A stretch of 64,000 bases of DNA, taken from assembly GCA_001790855.1 (NCBI GenBank), contig MGDH01000015.1, forward strand, positions 13,530 through 77,529, written 5' to 3'. The DNA comes from Candidatus Schekmanbacteria bacterium RIFCSPLOWO2_02_FULL_38_14 (GTDB taxonomy: Bacteria; Schekmanbacteria; GWA2-38-11). A model generated the notes under the pieces. The model saw only the letters and a list, made by a program, of their open reading frames with translations. It had not been told where the DNA came from and ran no database searches. Positions 54,792 through 63,247 of the stretch are shown piece by piece. The position numbers were made by a program, and so were the translations under genes. Position 1 is the first letter of the stretch; each line of letters starts with the position of its first letter.

Positions 54792-55058
54792 ATGGATGAC
54801 AAATTAAGAAAAAGAGTTACTTCCTGTATTGAAACTGTTTTAGACATTCACGAAGTATTGGGTAATGAAGGTTTTGATGAAGAGGTCCTGAATGAAATCC
54901 AGTATGCAAGAGAAAGACTTGACGAAATCCACTTTTTAGGTGTTAACGAAGAACAGGTTAAAAAAATAGAAGAGGCAACCTCCAAACTATTAGACGTCTT
55001 AAATCAGCTTTCGAAAAACTACGGATTTAACCATTCGTTAATAAGAGTAATTCATTAG
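54792..55058 (+). CDS. Small helical hypothetical protein
   Basis: The 88-residue product (MDDKLRKRVTSCIETVLD...) appears to be two or three amphipathic helices with many acidic and basic residues. I know no family for it. ATG 54792 is chosen because the frame upstream is repeat-derived. No ribosome site is visible. The antiporter gene follows 78 bases downstream on the same strand. Confidence 0.5.
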   Translation: MDDKLRKRVTSCIETVLDIHEVLGNEGFDEEVLNEIQYARERLDEIHFLGVNEEQVKKIEEATSKLLDVLNQLSKNYGFNHSLIRVIH

Positions 55059-55136
55059 TAGTTGATAGCCACCTGATATTATATTTCAAAAAATGAATTT
55101 TTTGACAATCTCTTTTTAGTAAAAAAGATAAATATA

Positions 55137-56423
55137 ATGGAAAATGTTACAATAATTCCTGTTAATCCTTTGATGATTTTCCCTTTTGTTTTTCTCCTCC
55201 TTTCCATAGCAGTTATTCCTTTAATCAATAAGCACTGGTGGGAAAGGAATTATCCTGTTTTTTCTTTTGGATTGGGGTTTGTTGCAATTATTTATTATAT
55301 TTTTTTTCTAAAAAATAGTGCCAGAATGGTACACACAGGACTGGAGTATATCAGTTTTATCACCCTAATTGGCTCTCTTTTTGTTGTCGCAGGTGGTATC
55401 CATATTAATATAAAGGGACAGTCAACACCACACGCAAATGTAATTATGTTATCTATTGGTGCGCTCGTTTCAAATGTTTTGGGAACAACAGGAGCATCAG
55501 TGCTCCTTATAAGGCCATATCTAAAGGTAAATAAGTATCGTCTTACAAGTTACCATGTTGTTTTTTTCATTTTTATTGTGAGTAACATTGGAGGAGCCCT
55601 TACCCCAATAGGCGACCCTCCTTTATTTCTTGGATACTTAAAGGGGGTCCCTTTCTTTTGGGTAATTAATAAGGTTTGGTCTGCCTGGCTTTTGGCTATA
55701 AGTTTACTACTTATAATTTTTTACTTAATTGATTATCGCTATTATATAAGAGTTAAAGAAAAACTTAGAGAAGAGGTCGAATTTAAAGGCGAAGAAACCC
55801 ATGTTTTAGGTCTTTATAATATCTTATTCCTCATTCTCATCCTCATAGCAGTTTTTATTAATAAACCCGTATTATTAAGGGAATCTATTATGGCAGGCGC
55901 TGCAATTTGTTCATATTTTACAACAAGAAAAGAAATACACGAAAGGAATAAGTTTAATTTTATTCCCATAAAGGAAGTTGCAATTCTTTTTGCTGGAATT
56001 TTTGCAACAATGGTCCCCTGCCTTGACTGGCTTCAGATTAATGCAGGAAAACTTGGGATAGAAACTCCCGGGCAATTTTTCTGGGGGACAGGTATTTTGT
56101 CAGGTGTTTTAGACAATGCTCCTACATATCTTAATTTTTTAAGTGCATCATTTGGGTTGCATGACCTTCAACTTGATAACCAGACACATATGGTAATATT
56201 TCTTGAACAGCACTGGAAATATCTTCAGGCTATTTCAGTGGCTGCTGTCTTCTTTGGCGCAATTACATACATAGGTAACGGACCTAATTTTATGGTTAAA
56301 TCAATCTCTGAGCAGGAAGGTGTTCATTGTCCAAGCTTTTTTGGATATATCATAAAATATTCTTTGCCAATTTTGGTACCGATTTTTGCATTTATATGGC
56401 TTCTATTTTTCAGGGTTAACTAA
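55137..56423 (+). CDS. Ion antiporter of the ArsB/NhaD (IT) superfamily
   Basis: The 428-residue protein has about 11-12 hydrophobic segments and the conserved 'GALVSNVLGTTGASVLLIRP' and 'IVSNIGGALTPIGDPPLFLG' segments typical of the NhaD/ArsB ion transporter superfamily. Asn, Thr and Asp residues there line the ion path. It most likely exchanges sodium for protons. 'FFGAITYIGNGPNFMV' near the end is the second pseudo-repeat. A perfect TTGACA lies at 55102-55107, close to the start, but no matching -10 at normal spacing is clear. Confidence 0.87.
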   Translation: MENVTIIPVNPLMIFPFVFLLLSIAVIPLINKHWWERNYPVFSFGLGFVAIIYYIFFLKNSARMVHTGLEYISFITLIGSLFVVAGGIHINIKGQSTPHANVIMLSIGALVSNVLGTTGASVLLIRPYLKVNKYRLTSYHVVFFIFIVSNIGGALTPIGDPPLFLGYLKGVPFFWVINKVWSAWLLAISLLLIIFYLIDYRYYIRVKEKLREEVEFKGEETHVLGLYNILFLILILIAVFINKPVLLRESIMAGAAICSYFTTRKEIHERNKFNFIPIKEVAILFAGIFATMVPCLDWLQINAGKLGIETPGQFFWGTGILSGVLDNAPTYLNFLSASFGLHDLQLDNQTHMVIFLEQHWKYLQAISVAAVFFGAITYIGNGPNFMVKSISEQEGVHCPSFFGYIIKYSLPILVPIFAFIWLLFFRVN

Positions 56424-56506
56424 AAAATTAGATACAGTTAAATATTTTGCCCAAGATAAAATCATAAATATCCATCCGCTTATTTTCACCTAACAATCCC
56501 TTTTAA

Positions 56507-57721
56507 TTATAAATGAACCACGTCTTCTGGATGATACAGCGAAAGAAACAAAAGCATATACTCTCTAAGGTGGCGCGTAAGCAAAAAGTTATTTTTTATA
56601 TGCTCCTTGCCATTTTCGCCTAATTTCTTAGAATATTCTGAGCTATTGAGTAATTGTTTAATGGCAAAAGCAGCTCCCTCAATTGAATGACAAAGTAATC
56701 CAGAATATTTATGTTTTATCTGTAAAGGAATCCCTCCGACATTGGAGGCAACCACTGGCTTTGCCTTCCAAAGGGCTTCGGCAACAGTTAAGCCAAAGCC
56801 TTCTTTCAGAGATTTCTGTATAATAATAGTTGATGCTCTCTGTAACGCGTTTACTTCAATATCGCTATGAAACAAGAGTAAAACGTGTATATCTTTGTCT
56901 TGCTCAGCCTTTTCCCGCACTTCTTCAAGGACTTTTATCCCTTCGGGGTCATCTTCTGCAGTGCCGCCGGCCAATACAAGCTGGCAATCAATATATTTTT
57001 TAACCTGTCTATAAGCCTCTATGACTCCAACAGGATCTTTTAAGTGATCAAAGCGAGAGATTTGCGTAAGTATAGGTTTATTCTTGAGGATCCCATACTT
57101 TTTCAATACTGAGTCTATAATTTCAGGAGATAATTCCTTATTTTTATCACTCAATGGATCAATAGAAGGAGAAATCAAAAATTGTCTTATTGGTAGGACC
57201 GCTTGTGAAAAAGTTGGAACGGAAAATACTGCTGAATCGTAATTAACAATAAAATCCATTAAAAATTTCCATACCTTTTGATTAGGATTTGATACATCTA
57301 CATGACAACGCCAGATCCACTTGTTATTGGATTTCTTCCTTATCAAGGCTATCGGCTGTGGGTCATGCACAAAAACAATTTCACCATAAGTGTTTACTTC
57401 CTCTATATTTTTTTGGCTCGTTTCCATAAAGATATCAAAATCGCGCTGCGTTATTTCTTCAACCCTGCCATGCAGGGCGTTGTGGAATTTTTTGGTTACC
57501 TCAAAAAACTGCTCTCCGCCTTTTATCACATCCCATCTTGAATCAATGCCGAGTTCTTTTAATAGCGGAACCATGCGGTTTAATATTTCTGCGACACCCC
57601 CACCAACAGATGTAGAATTGATGTGTTGAATAATCTTACCCTCCAACCTCTGCGCAAGAAGTCTTAAATCATCTACAACTGATTGGCCAACGATAGGGAT
57701 ATATTCATCTAATTTTGCCAT
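56507..57721 (-). CDS. treT: Trehalose glycosyltransferring synthase-like GT4 (TreT)
   Basis: TreT makes trehalose reversibly from a nucleotide-glucose and free glucose. The 404-residue GT-B protein has the N-terminal glycine loop 'INSTSVGGGVAEILNRMVPL', 'GEIVFVHDPQPIALI', 'WIWRCHVDVSNPN', 'ILTQISRFDHLKDPVGVI' and the EX7E motif 'KEGFGLTVAEALWKAKPVV'. The acceptor-site region with HDPQP is characteristic of TreT. It is the last gene of the operon, one base after the DUF5752-like gene. Confidence 0.87.
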   Translation of the reverse strand: MAKLDEYIPIVGQSVVDDLRLLAQRLEGKIIQHINSTSVGGGVAEILNRMVPLLKELGIDSRWDVIKGGEQFFEVTKKFHNALHGRVEEITQRDFDIFMETSQKNIEEVNTYGEIVFVHDPQPIALIRKKSNNKWIWRCHVDVSNPNQKVWKFLMDFIVNYDSAVFSVPTFSQAVLPIRQFLISPSIDPLSDKNKELSPEIIDSVLKKYGILKNKPILTQISRFDHLKDPVGVIEAYRQVKKYIDCQLVLAGGTAEDDPEGIKVLEEVREKAEQDKDIHVLLLFHSDIEVNALQRASTIIIQKSLKEGFGLTVAEALWKAKPVVASNVGGIPLQIKHKYSGLLCHSIEGAAFAIKQLLNSSEYSKKLGENGKEHIKNNFLLTRHLREYMLLFLSLYHPEDVVHL

Positions 57722-57722
57722 A

Positions 57723-58394
57723 TCACTTAGCTATTCTATTTTCTATCATATTTATGAGGGCACTCCTTAATCCTTCAAGGGTATGGGTGTAAGGATCAAG
57801 CCTTGCGATTTCGTAAGCTAATTCTTTATCGCCAATAGAGTTTTCTATCCAGTTGGAAAAATCACTGTTGTTTCTTTCCAGTCTTAAGCGCGCTTCAAAA
57901 ACATGAAAATATATGGAATCGATAGTAACTTTTCTTAAGATATCTACAAATTCTTTCAAATTATAAACAACATAACTTGTAGGCAATATAAAGCTTACCG
58001 ATTTGACAAAATGAAACTCTTCACCCTCCCAGACGAATTTTAACTTAGCCAAAGCATTGTTCTTTAGATAGTCCTCAATGGTTTCTGCAATTTTGTCTCG
58101 AAGACTACGAATAGTTGAATATTGGACAGTATCGATACTGGCTAGTTTCTCGCCAAGCTCATCTTCGCCAAGTAACTCAGTAACCCAGTAGGCAAAATCA
58201 TTAGGTGGTTCTGGAGAAAGGTATTGATGCTCCTGTAAAAATCTATGCGTATGATGATAAATAGAAGAGTCTGAAACCTCTTTGATAAGGTCTAATAATT
58301 GACCTAAGGTAGTAGCTCTTAATCCGGTCAGTTCTGACAAATGTAGCCTTGTGTAAAATCTAAACGGTTCTTTGGCTCTTATTAAATCTTTCAT
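57723..58394 (-). CDS. DUF5752-like protein with duplicated domain
   Basis: This 223-residue soluble protein is of unknown function. It consists of two related halves. The first has 'EPFRFYTRLHLSELTGLRAT', 'SSIYHHTHRFL' and 'DFAYWVTELLGEDELGEKLA'; the second has 'EEFHFVKSVSFILPTSYVVY', 'DSIYFHVFEARLR' and 'DFSNWIENSIGDKELAYEIA'. The shared HxH/HxxE-like positions after 'SIY' could bind metal, but that is inference. It lies 5 bases after otsB and 1 base before treT, so it is tied to trehalose synthesis. Confidence 0.8.
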   Translation of the reverse strand: MKDLIRAKEPFRFYTRLHLSELTGLRATTLGQLLDLIKEVSDSSIYHHTHRFLQEHQYLSPEPPNDFAYWVTELLGEDELGEKLASIDTVQYSTIRSLRDKIAETIEDYLKNNALAKLKFVWEGEEFHFVKSVSFILPTSYVVYNLKEFVDILRKVTIDSIYFHVFEARLRLERNNSDFSNWIENSIGDKELAYEIARLDPYTHTLEGLRSALINMIENRIAK

Positions 58395-58399
58395 TTTCT

Positions 58400-59197
58400 T
58401 TAATTTTTACATAAACATAAAATCTTTTTTAAAAACTCAAAGACTTCCTGAGTATCTTTTAGATAATATTTTGCCTGCGAATTTTTTGGCTTTCCTATGT
58501 ATATAGTCAATCCTTTATTTTTTAACATATCAAAGGCATCTTCGTCGGTTACATCATCACCAAGATAAATGGGCATAATCGGATGGTCGCCTAAAATAAA
58601 TGTCTGTCTTGCAAGAAGCCACGCTACTGCCATGCCTTTGTTCCATTGCACCGGCGGTTTTATATCTATAACCTTCTTCCCATAACTAACCTTTATCTTA
58701 TTTCTTGCTAAGAATGGTTGAATAACCTCTTCAATTATTTTCTTGGCTAATAAATAGCTGCTTCTGGTAGCCAAGCGATAATGAACACTTAGTGTCACAT
58801 CTTTATCCTCTACAAATATGCCTTTTATTTTTGACAACTTATCAGTTAATTCCTCTTTTAAATTTCTTATAATTGAAAACAACTGAGATGAAATCTGGCT
58901 TTCAAACTTTATCTTAGACCCTCCTATTTCTAATCCGTGATTTCCTACATAAATAATCCTTTTTAAACCAACCATTCTTTTTATATCTTTTAATGCCCTT
59001 CCACTGATAATTCCTACGCTACATCCTTGCTTAGTTGACAAATCCCTTAGAAGATTTCGCATATCCCAGGAAATAGCTGCCTTATCCGGCTGTTCTACAA
59101 TAGGAGTCAGGGTGCCATCATAATCTATAAAAAGGTAGATGTGCCTATTAATGAAATCTTCCCTCAGCTCATCCCACTTGCTAAATAAATATTTCAT
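58400..59197 (-). CDS. otsB: Trehalose-6-phosphate phosphatase
   Basis: OtsB removes phosphate from trehalose 6-phosphate. The 265-residue HAD protein has the DxD motif in 'LFIDYDGTLTPIVEQP', 'VGIISGRALKDIKRMVGL', 'YVGNHGLEIGG' and the terminal 'PIYLGDDVTDEDAFDML'. 'DIKPPVQWNKGMAVAWLL' is the conserved Lys region. It follows otsA by 15 bases. All catalytic residues are present. Confidence 0.94.
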   Translation of the reverse strand: MKYLFSKWDELREDFINRHIYLFIDYDGTLTPIVEQPDKAAISWDMRNLLRDLSTKQGCSVGIISGRALKDIKRMVGLKRIIYVGNHGLEIGGSKIKFESQISSQLFSIIRNLKEELTDKLSKIKGIFVEDKDVTLSVHYRLATRSSYLLAKKIIEEVIQPFLARNKIKVSYGKKVIDIKPPVQWNKGMAVAWLLARQTFILGDHPIMPIYLGDDVTDEDAFDMLKNKGLTIYIGKPKNSQAKYYLKDTQEVFEFLKKILCLCKN

Positions 59198-59212
59198 ATA
59201 TTCAATAAACTT

Positions 59213-61807
59213 TTAGTCTTTTTTCAATGCGGTTAATTCGGTAATAATATTTCCTGCCCAGCGGTAAACATTATTTTCCTTTACAATATTCCGCATATTC
59301 TCCATCCGTTTTAATTTTTCATTAACTGGCATTTCTATGGCAAGCTTTATAGCATCAGCAAATTCTTCTATAGAATATGGATTTATCTGTATGGCATCAA
59401 TCAATTCTCTGGAAGCTCCAGTAAAACAGCTTAATATCAATGCTCCTTTTAAATCAATTTTTGACGCAACATATTCCTTAGCCACTAAGTTCATTCCATC
59501 GTGCAAGGAGCTTACAATGCAGAAATCAGCAAGGGCATAAAACGGCTTAATTTCTTCAGGGGAAAAATGCCTTTTCAGATATATTATTGGCTTCCAGTTT
59601 CCATCAGCGTACTTCCAGTTCTTCTTTTCTATCAGTTCATCTATTTCTCCAATTAAATCATGATAGCGTTTTATATGGGTACGACTTGGGGCGCCCAATT
59701 GTATGTAAACAAATTTATTTTTATATTGAGGGTTCTTTTCCAAAAACCTGTCTATGGCTAATATGCGCTCTATTATACCTTTGGTATAATCAATTCTTTC
59801 AACACCTATGCCAATTATTTTATCTTCTACTTCAAATTCTTTAAGAATCTTGTTTGCCTGTTCAGTTTTCATTTCAGAAGCACCATTACTAAAGTAACCG
59901 TCTATACTTATAGGGAATGCCCTTATAAATGTCTCTTTGCCGTAGCGTATTACGCTAAATCTTTCTGTGTCTATACGAGACTCAAGAAGCCTATTGGCAG
60001 TATCCAAAAAATTATTACAATGATATTGAACATGAAAACCTATTAAATCGCAGGCTAACATTCCTTCTAAAATCTCTTCATGGTAAGGGCAGATTGAAAA
60101 AACTTCCGGGTTTGGCCATGGAATATGCCAGAATAATGCAATTGTCGTATCCGGGCGTCTCTCTTTTACAAACTTTGCAAGGAGAGTAAAGTGATAATCT
60201 TGAATAAATAAAAAGGGATTCTTTGCAGGCAATTCTTCTAAAATACTTTCAGCAAATTTTTGATTTACTCTCTTATACATATGCCAATCTGTTTCTCTAA
60301 ATATTGGTCTGGTATGAGTAATATGACAAAGAGGCCATAATCCTTCATTTGAAAATCCATAATAATAGCCTTCTTCTTCTTCCTTTGATAGCCAAACTCT
60401 TTTGAGAATGTAGCGGTTATCTTCGGGGGGAACTCCCAGCTTATTTTTTGAATTTACAAATTTTCTGTCCGCATTACTACCTCCATGAGCAACCCAAGTT
60501 CCGCCACAGGTTCGCACTATGGGGTCTAAGGCAGTTACCACTCCGCTTGCAGGTCGAAGACACTTGAATACCCCTGTAGCTTCATCTATAACATGCATAT
60601 AAGGTTCTCTGTTTGATACGATAACCAAAGCATTTTCGCCTAATTTAGCATGGATGATATCTTTAAGTTTTGCCTCAGTCCACAACTCTTCTTTCTGAAG
60701 ACGGGCTGAGGCTTCTTTAGCGACTGCCTTCCGGGCTACCCTTAAACTCAAAGCCACTTGCTCAACTTCACCGGCAAGTTTTCCAAGTTCTCCTTTTTCT
60801 TTAATGGAATGAGACGAATCTATTTCCCCCTTTTGAAAACGCTGAAACCATTCGGTCAACTGCTGAACTGGTAGAATAAATATCTGTCGCTGGATTAAAA
60901 CTGTTATTGAAGCTATCAAAACTATCAAAATGATTAGAGGGATACTTATGCGTTTCCATAACTCTGTCAATCGTGTAAACACATATGAAGTGTCATATAT
61001 AACCTCAACCAATCCAAGGATATTGTTGCCCTCATCTATGACAGGGAGAATGTAACTATACACTGAATATTCCTTAAATTTTTCTAATTCACCCCGCGGG
61101 ATTTTATTGTTTATTATATCTTTAAGATAGGGCTTTTCTTTCTGGCTCCAGTCTGAAATTCGCTCGGTAATAGCCAAAATCTGACCATCTTTATCGTAAA
61201 CAACGCAGCCCTGTAGTCTCTCTCTTTTCTGAAAACTTTCAACCAGACGATTAGCGGTATTTAAATCATTTGAAGTGTCATATATAATCTCTACTAACCC
61301 AAGAAGATTGTTTTCATCATCCATAATAGGTAATATATAACTGTATACTGAATACTCTTTAAATCTTTCTAATTCTTCTCGCGGGATTCTGCTGGCTATT
61401 ATTTCTTTAAGGTAAGGTTTATCTTTTTCTCTCCAATCAGCAATCCATTCATTAATGGCTAAAATACTCTCATCTTTATCATAGATAACACAGCCTTGAA
61501 ACCTCCCGCGTTTTTGAAAGCTTTTGACTAAACGATTAGCAGATTTTAAATCATTATTGATAAGTATATGCCTAACAGATAATTCAATGCGTTCGGCATC
61601 GATCTTAGCTTTTTTTTGAAGGTCATCCAGACTTATAAAAATATGTTTTGCTGACAATTCGAGACTTTCTGCCACTGTCTTAGCTTTTCTTTTTAAATCA
61701 TCCATCATTCTATCTTCTTCAAAGCGAATCTGAATTATACTGAATATTGTAAAAACAACAGAAACAACAATTAAAATAGGTAAGATAAACAGTAAGACTC
61801 GTTTCAT
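59213..61807 (-). CDS. otsA: Membrane-anchored trehalose-6-phosphate synthase fused to an extracytoplasmic sensor
   Basis: Ordinary OtsA is about 470 residues and cytoplasmic; this protein has 864. It opens with a membrane helix (about 4-27), an extracytoplasmic helical part, and two near-identical modules (85-179 and 180-274, about 70% identical by eye, each ending LVE.IYDTS). A second membrane helix (about 287-310), a HAMP-like linker (about 306-360) and a short coiled coil follow, then a complete GT20 domain (about 390-860). The GT20 part shows 'ALVIVSNREPY', 'ASGVVTALDP', 'WHIPWPNPEVF', 'GVERIDYTKGI' and DGMNLVAKEYVA. The layout suggests that an outside signal controls trehalose phosphate synthesis directly. 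It is the first gene of the operon. Confidence 0.93.
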   Translation of the reverse strand: MKRVLLFILPILIVVSVVFTIFSIIQIRFEEDRMMDDLKRKAKTVAESLELSAKHIFISLDDLQKKAKIDAERIELSVRHILINNDLKSANRLVKSFQKRGRFQGCVIYDKDESILAINEWIADWREKDKPYLKEIIASRIPREELERFKEYSVYSYILPIMDDENNLLGLVEIIYDTSNDLNTANRLVESFQKRERLQGCVVYDKDGQILAITERISDWSQKEKPYLKDIINNKIPRGELEKFKEYSVYSYILPVIDEGNNILGLVEVIYDTSYVFTRLTELWKRISIPLIILIVLIASITVLIQRQIFILPVQQLTEWFQRFQKGEIDSSHSIKEKGELGKLAGEVEQVALSLRVARKAVAKEASARLQKEELWTEAKLKDIIHAKLGENALVIVSNREPYMHVIDEATGVFKCLRPASGVVTALDPIVRTCGGTWVAHGGSNADRKFVNSKNKLGVPPEDNRYILKRVWLSKEEEEGYYYGFSNEGLWPLCHITHTRPIFRETDWHMYKRVNQKFAESILEELPAKNPFLFIQDYHFTLLAKFVKERRPDTTIALFWHIPWPNPEVFSICPYHEEILEGMLACDLIGFHVQYHCNNFLDTANRLLESRIDTERFSVIRYGKETFIRAFPISIDGYFSNGASEMKTEQANKILKEFEVEDKIIGIGVERIDYTKGIIERILAIDRFLEKNPQYKNKFVYIQLGAPSRTHIKRYHDLIGEIDELIEKKNWKYADGNWKPIIYLKRHFSPEEIKPFYALADFCIVSSLHDGMNLVAKEYVASKIDLKGALILSCFTGASRELIDAIQINPYSIEEFADAIKLAIEMPVNEKLKRMENMRNIVKENNVYRWAGNIITELTALKKD

Positions 61808-61838
61808 CTTATTTTTCCTTTTCTCAGTCGAAATTTAC

Positions 61839-61857
61839 CTGTCTACAGCAGACAGGG
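61839..61857. repeat. CCTGTC palindrome upstream of otsA
   Basis: CCTGTCTACAGCAGACAGG has arms CCTGTCT/AGACAGG around five bases. It is close to the small palindrome at 47836-47855 and lies 30 bases before the otsA start, between its leader and the end of secF. Confidence 0.7.
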
Positions 61858-61988
61858 ATGAGGTCGCTTCTATGAAAAAAAATATCGTAAGATGACAAAA
61901 AAGGGTCGCTTTAACCACAACTTTTGTAAAAGCAATGCACTATTACAGCTTTCTAAGCAATATGGAATTTTTCAGAGTAATGCACTAA

Positions 61989-63080
61989 TTATCTTGCCTG
62001 CTCCTTTGCATTTGCAAGTTTTGCTTTCACCTGGTGTATCTGTTTTCTTTTGGCGTTTTTTGAAACTTCCAGTCTCTTCCAAATAACCAGTATTGAACTT
62101 GCTATATACACAGTTGAGTATGTTCCAGCAATCATTCCCACAAGCAGAGCAAAGGAAAAATCATGTATTATAGGGCCACCAAATATAAATAGCGAAATAA
62201 CTGCTAAGAGTGTTAACCCAGAAGTCAGAATAGTCCTGCTGAGAGTCTGGTTAAGTGAGGTATTTACTAAGGTCTCATAATCTTCATCTCTTTTCTTAGC
62301 CATATTTTCTCTAATCCTATCAAAAATTACAATTGTATCATTAATAGAAAAACCTATAATTGTCAAAATTGCAGCCAAAACAGACAGAGTAAATTCCTTA
62401 TTTGTAATTGCCAAAAATCCTGCTGTAATTGTCACATCATGAATTAATGCCACAATACCAGCAAATGCCTGCCGCAAGTCAAACCGTATGCATACTGTCA
62501 GTGAGGCAACAAGAGCTAAAACTGATAATACGGTTAAATTCACCCATGAGAATGTTGAAAAAACCCATGTCAGAAGAGCAATAACTATAATGGGAATCGC
62601 AACTTTATTCTGGAATCTGTATGATATGTAGATTATCATACCAATAATAGAATAAATCAAAGCACTCTGCGCCTTATATCTCAAATCCTCGCCTGCTGCA
62701 GGACCAACCATTTCAACTCTTAAAATCTCAAAGTTGGCTTTATTAAATTTTTTACCCAAAGCGTTTGTTATCCGTTCACTTATTTTCCCTGCTTCGCTCA
62801 ATATTGTTTTTACAAGAACATCCTTTTTATTTCCAACATGCTGAATCTCGCTTTTACCAAGACCAACTTCTCTCAATGCATCTCTTATCTGTACAACCTC
62901 TACATCCTTTGTAAATCTTATCTCTACTAAAGTTCCACCGGTAAAATCTATACCGGGATTCAGACCTCCACGAATAAATATAGCAGCTAACCCTATAACA
63001 ATCAGACATATTGAAACGGATATGAAAATCCATCTTTTTCCTATGAAATTAATATTTATGCCAGGTTTAAAAATCTCCAT
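61989..63080 (-). CDS. secF: Protein translocase subunit SecF
   Basis: SecF works with SecD to pull exported proteins across the inner membrane using the proton gradient. The 363-residue protein has six membrane helices, 'NPGIDFTGGTLVEIRF' in the first periplasmic loop, 'LIHDVTITAGFLAI' and 'SINDTIVIFDRIRENM'. ATG 63080 is chosen for its AAAGGAGT site; the longer frame from 63107 begins in repeat sequence. A charged tail of about 30 residues ends the protein. Confidence 0.94.
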   Translation of the reverse strand: MEIFKPGININFIGKRWIFISVSICLIVIGLAAIFIRGGLNPGIDFTGGTLVEIRFTKDVEVVQIRDALREVGLGKSEIQHVGNKKDVLVKTILSEAGKISERITNALGKKFNKANFEILRVEMVGPAAGEDLRYKAQSALIYSIIGMIIYISYRFQNKVAIPIIVIALLTWVFSTFSWVNLTVLSVLALVASLTVCIRFDLRQAFAGIVALIHDVTITAGFLAITNKEFTLSVLAAILTIIGFSINDTIVIFDRIRENMAKKRDEDYETLVNTSLNQTLSRTILTSGLTLLAVISLFIFGGPIIHDFSFALLVGMIAGTYSTVYIASSILVIWKRLEVSKNAKRKQIHQVKAKLANAKEQAR

Positions 63081-63102
63081 TATAACTCCTTTTTGCCAAT
63101 AT

Positions 63103-63189
63103 GTCATTGCGATGGAGCCACCTGCCTGCCGACAGGCAGGCGCTTCCAGAGTTTATCCTGAGCTTATCGAAGGAGTCGCTCGCAATGAC
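63103..63189. repeat. Composite repeat between secD and secF
   Basis: GTCATTGCGA (63103-63112) and TCGCAATGAC (63180-63189) are perfect inverted ends. Inside are a CCTGCCTG/CAGGCAGG palindrome (63121-63140) and GTTTATCCTGAGCTTATCGA. It has the same ends as the repeat at 30027-30222. Confidence 0.88.
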
Positions 63190-63247
63190 AAACGAGGATT
63201 ATCGCACAATCGCAATGATATTAAAAATTTTTGTTATTCAACATCTT

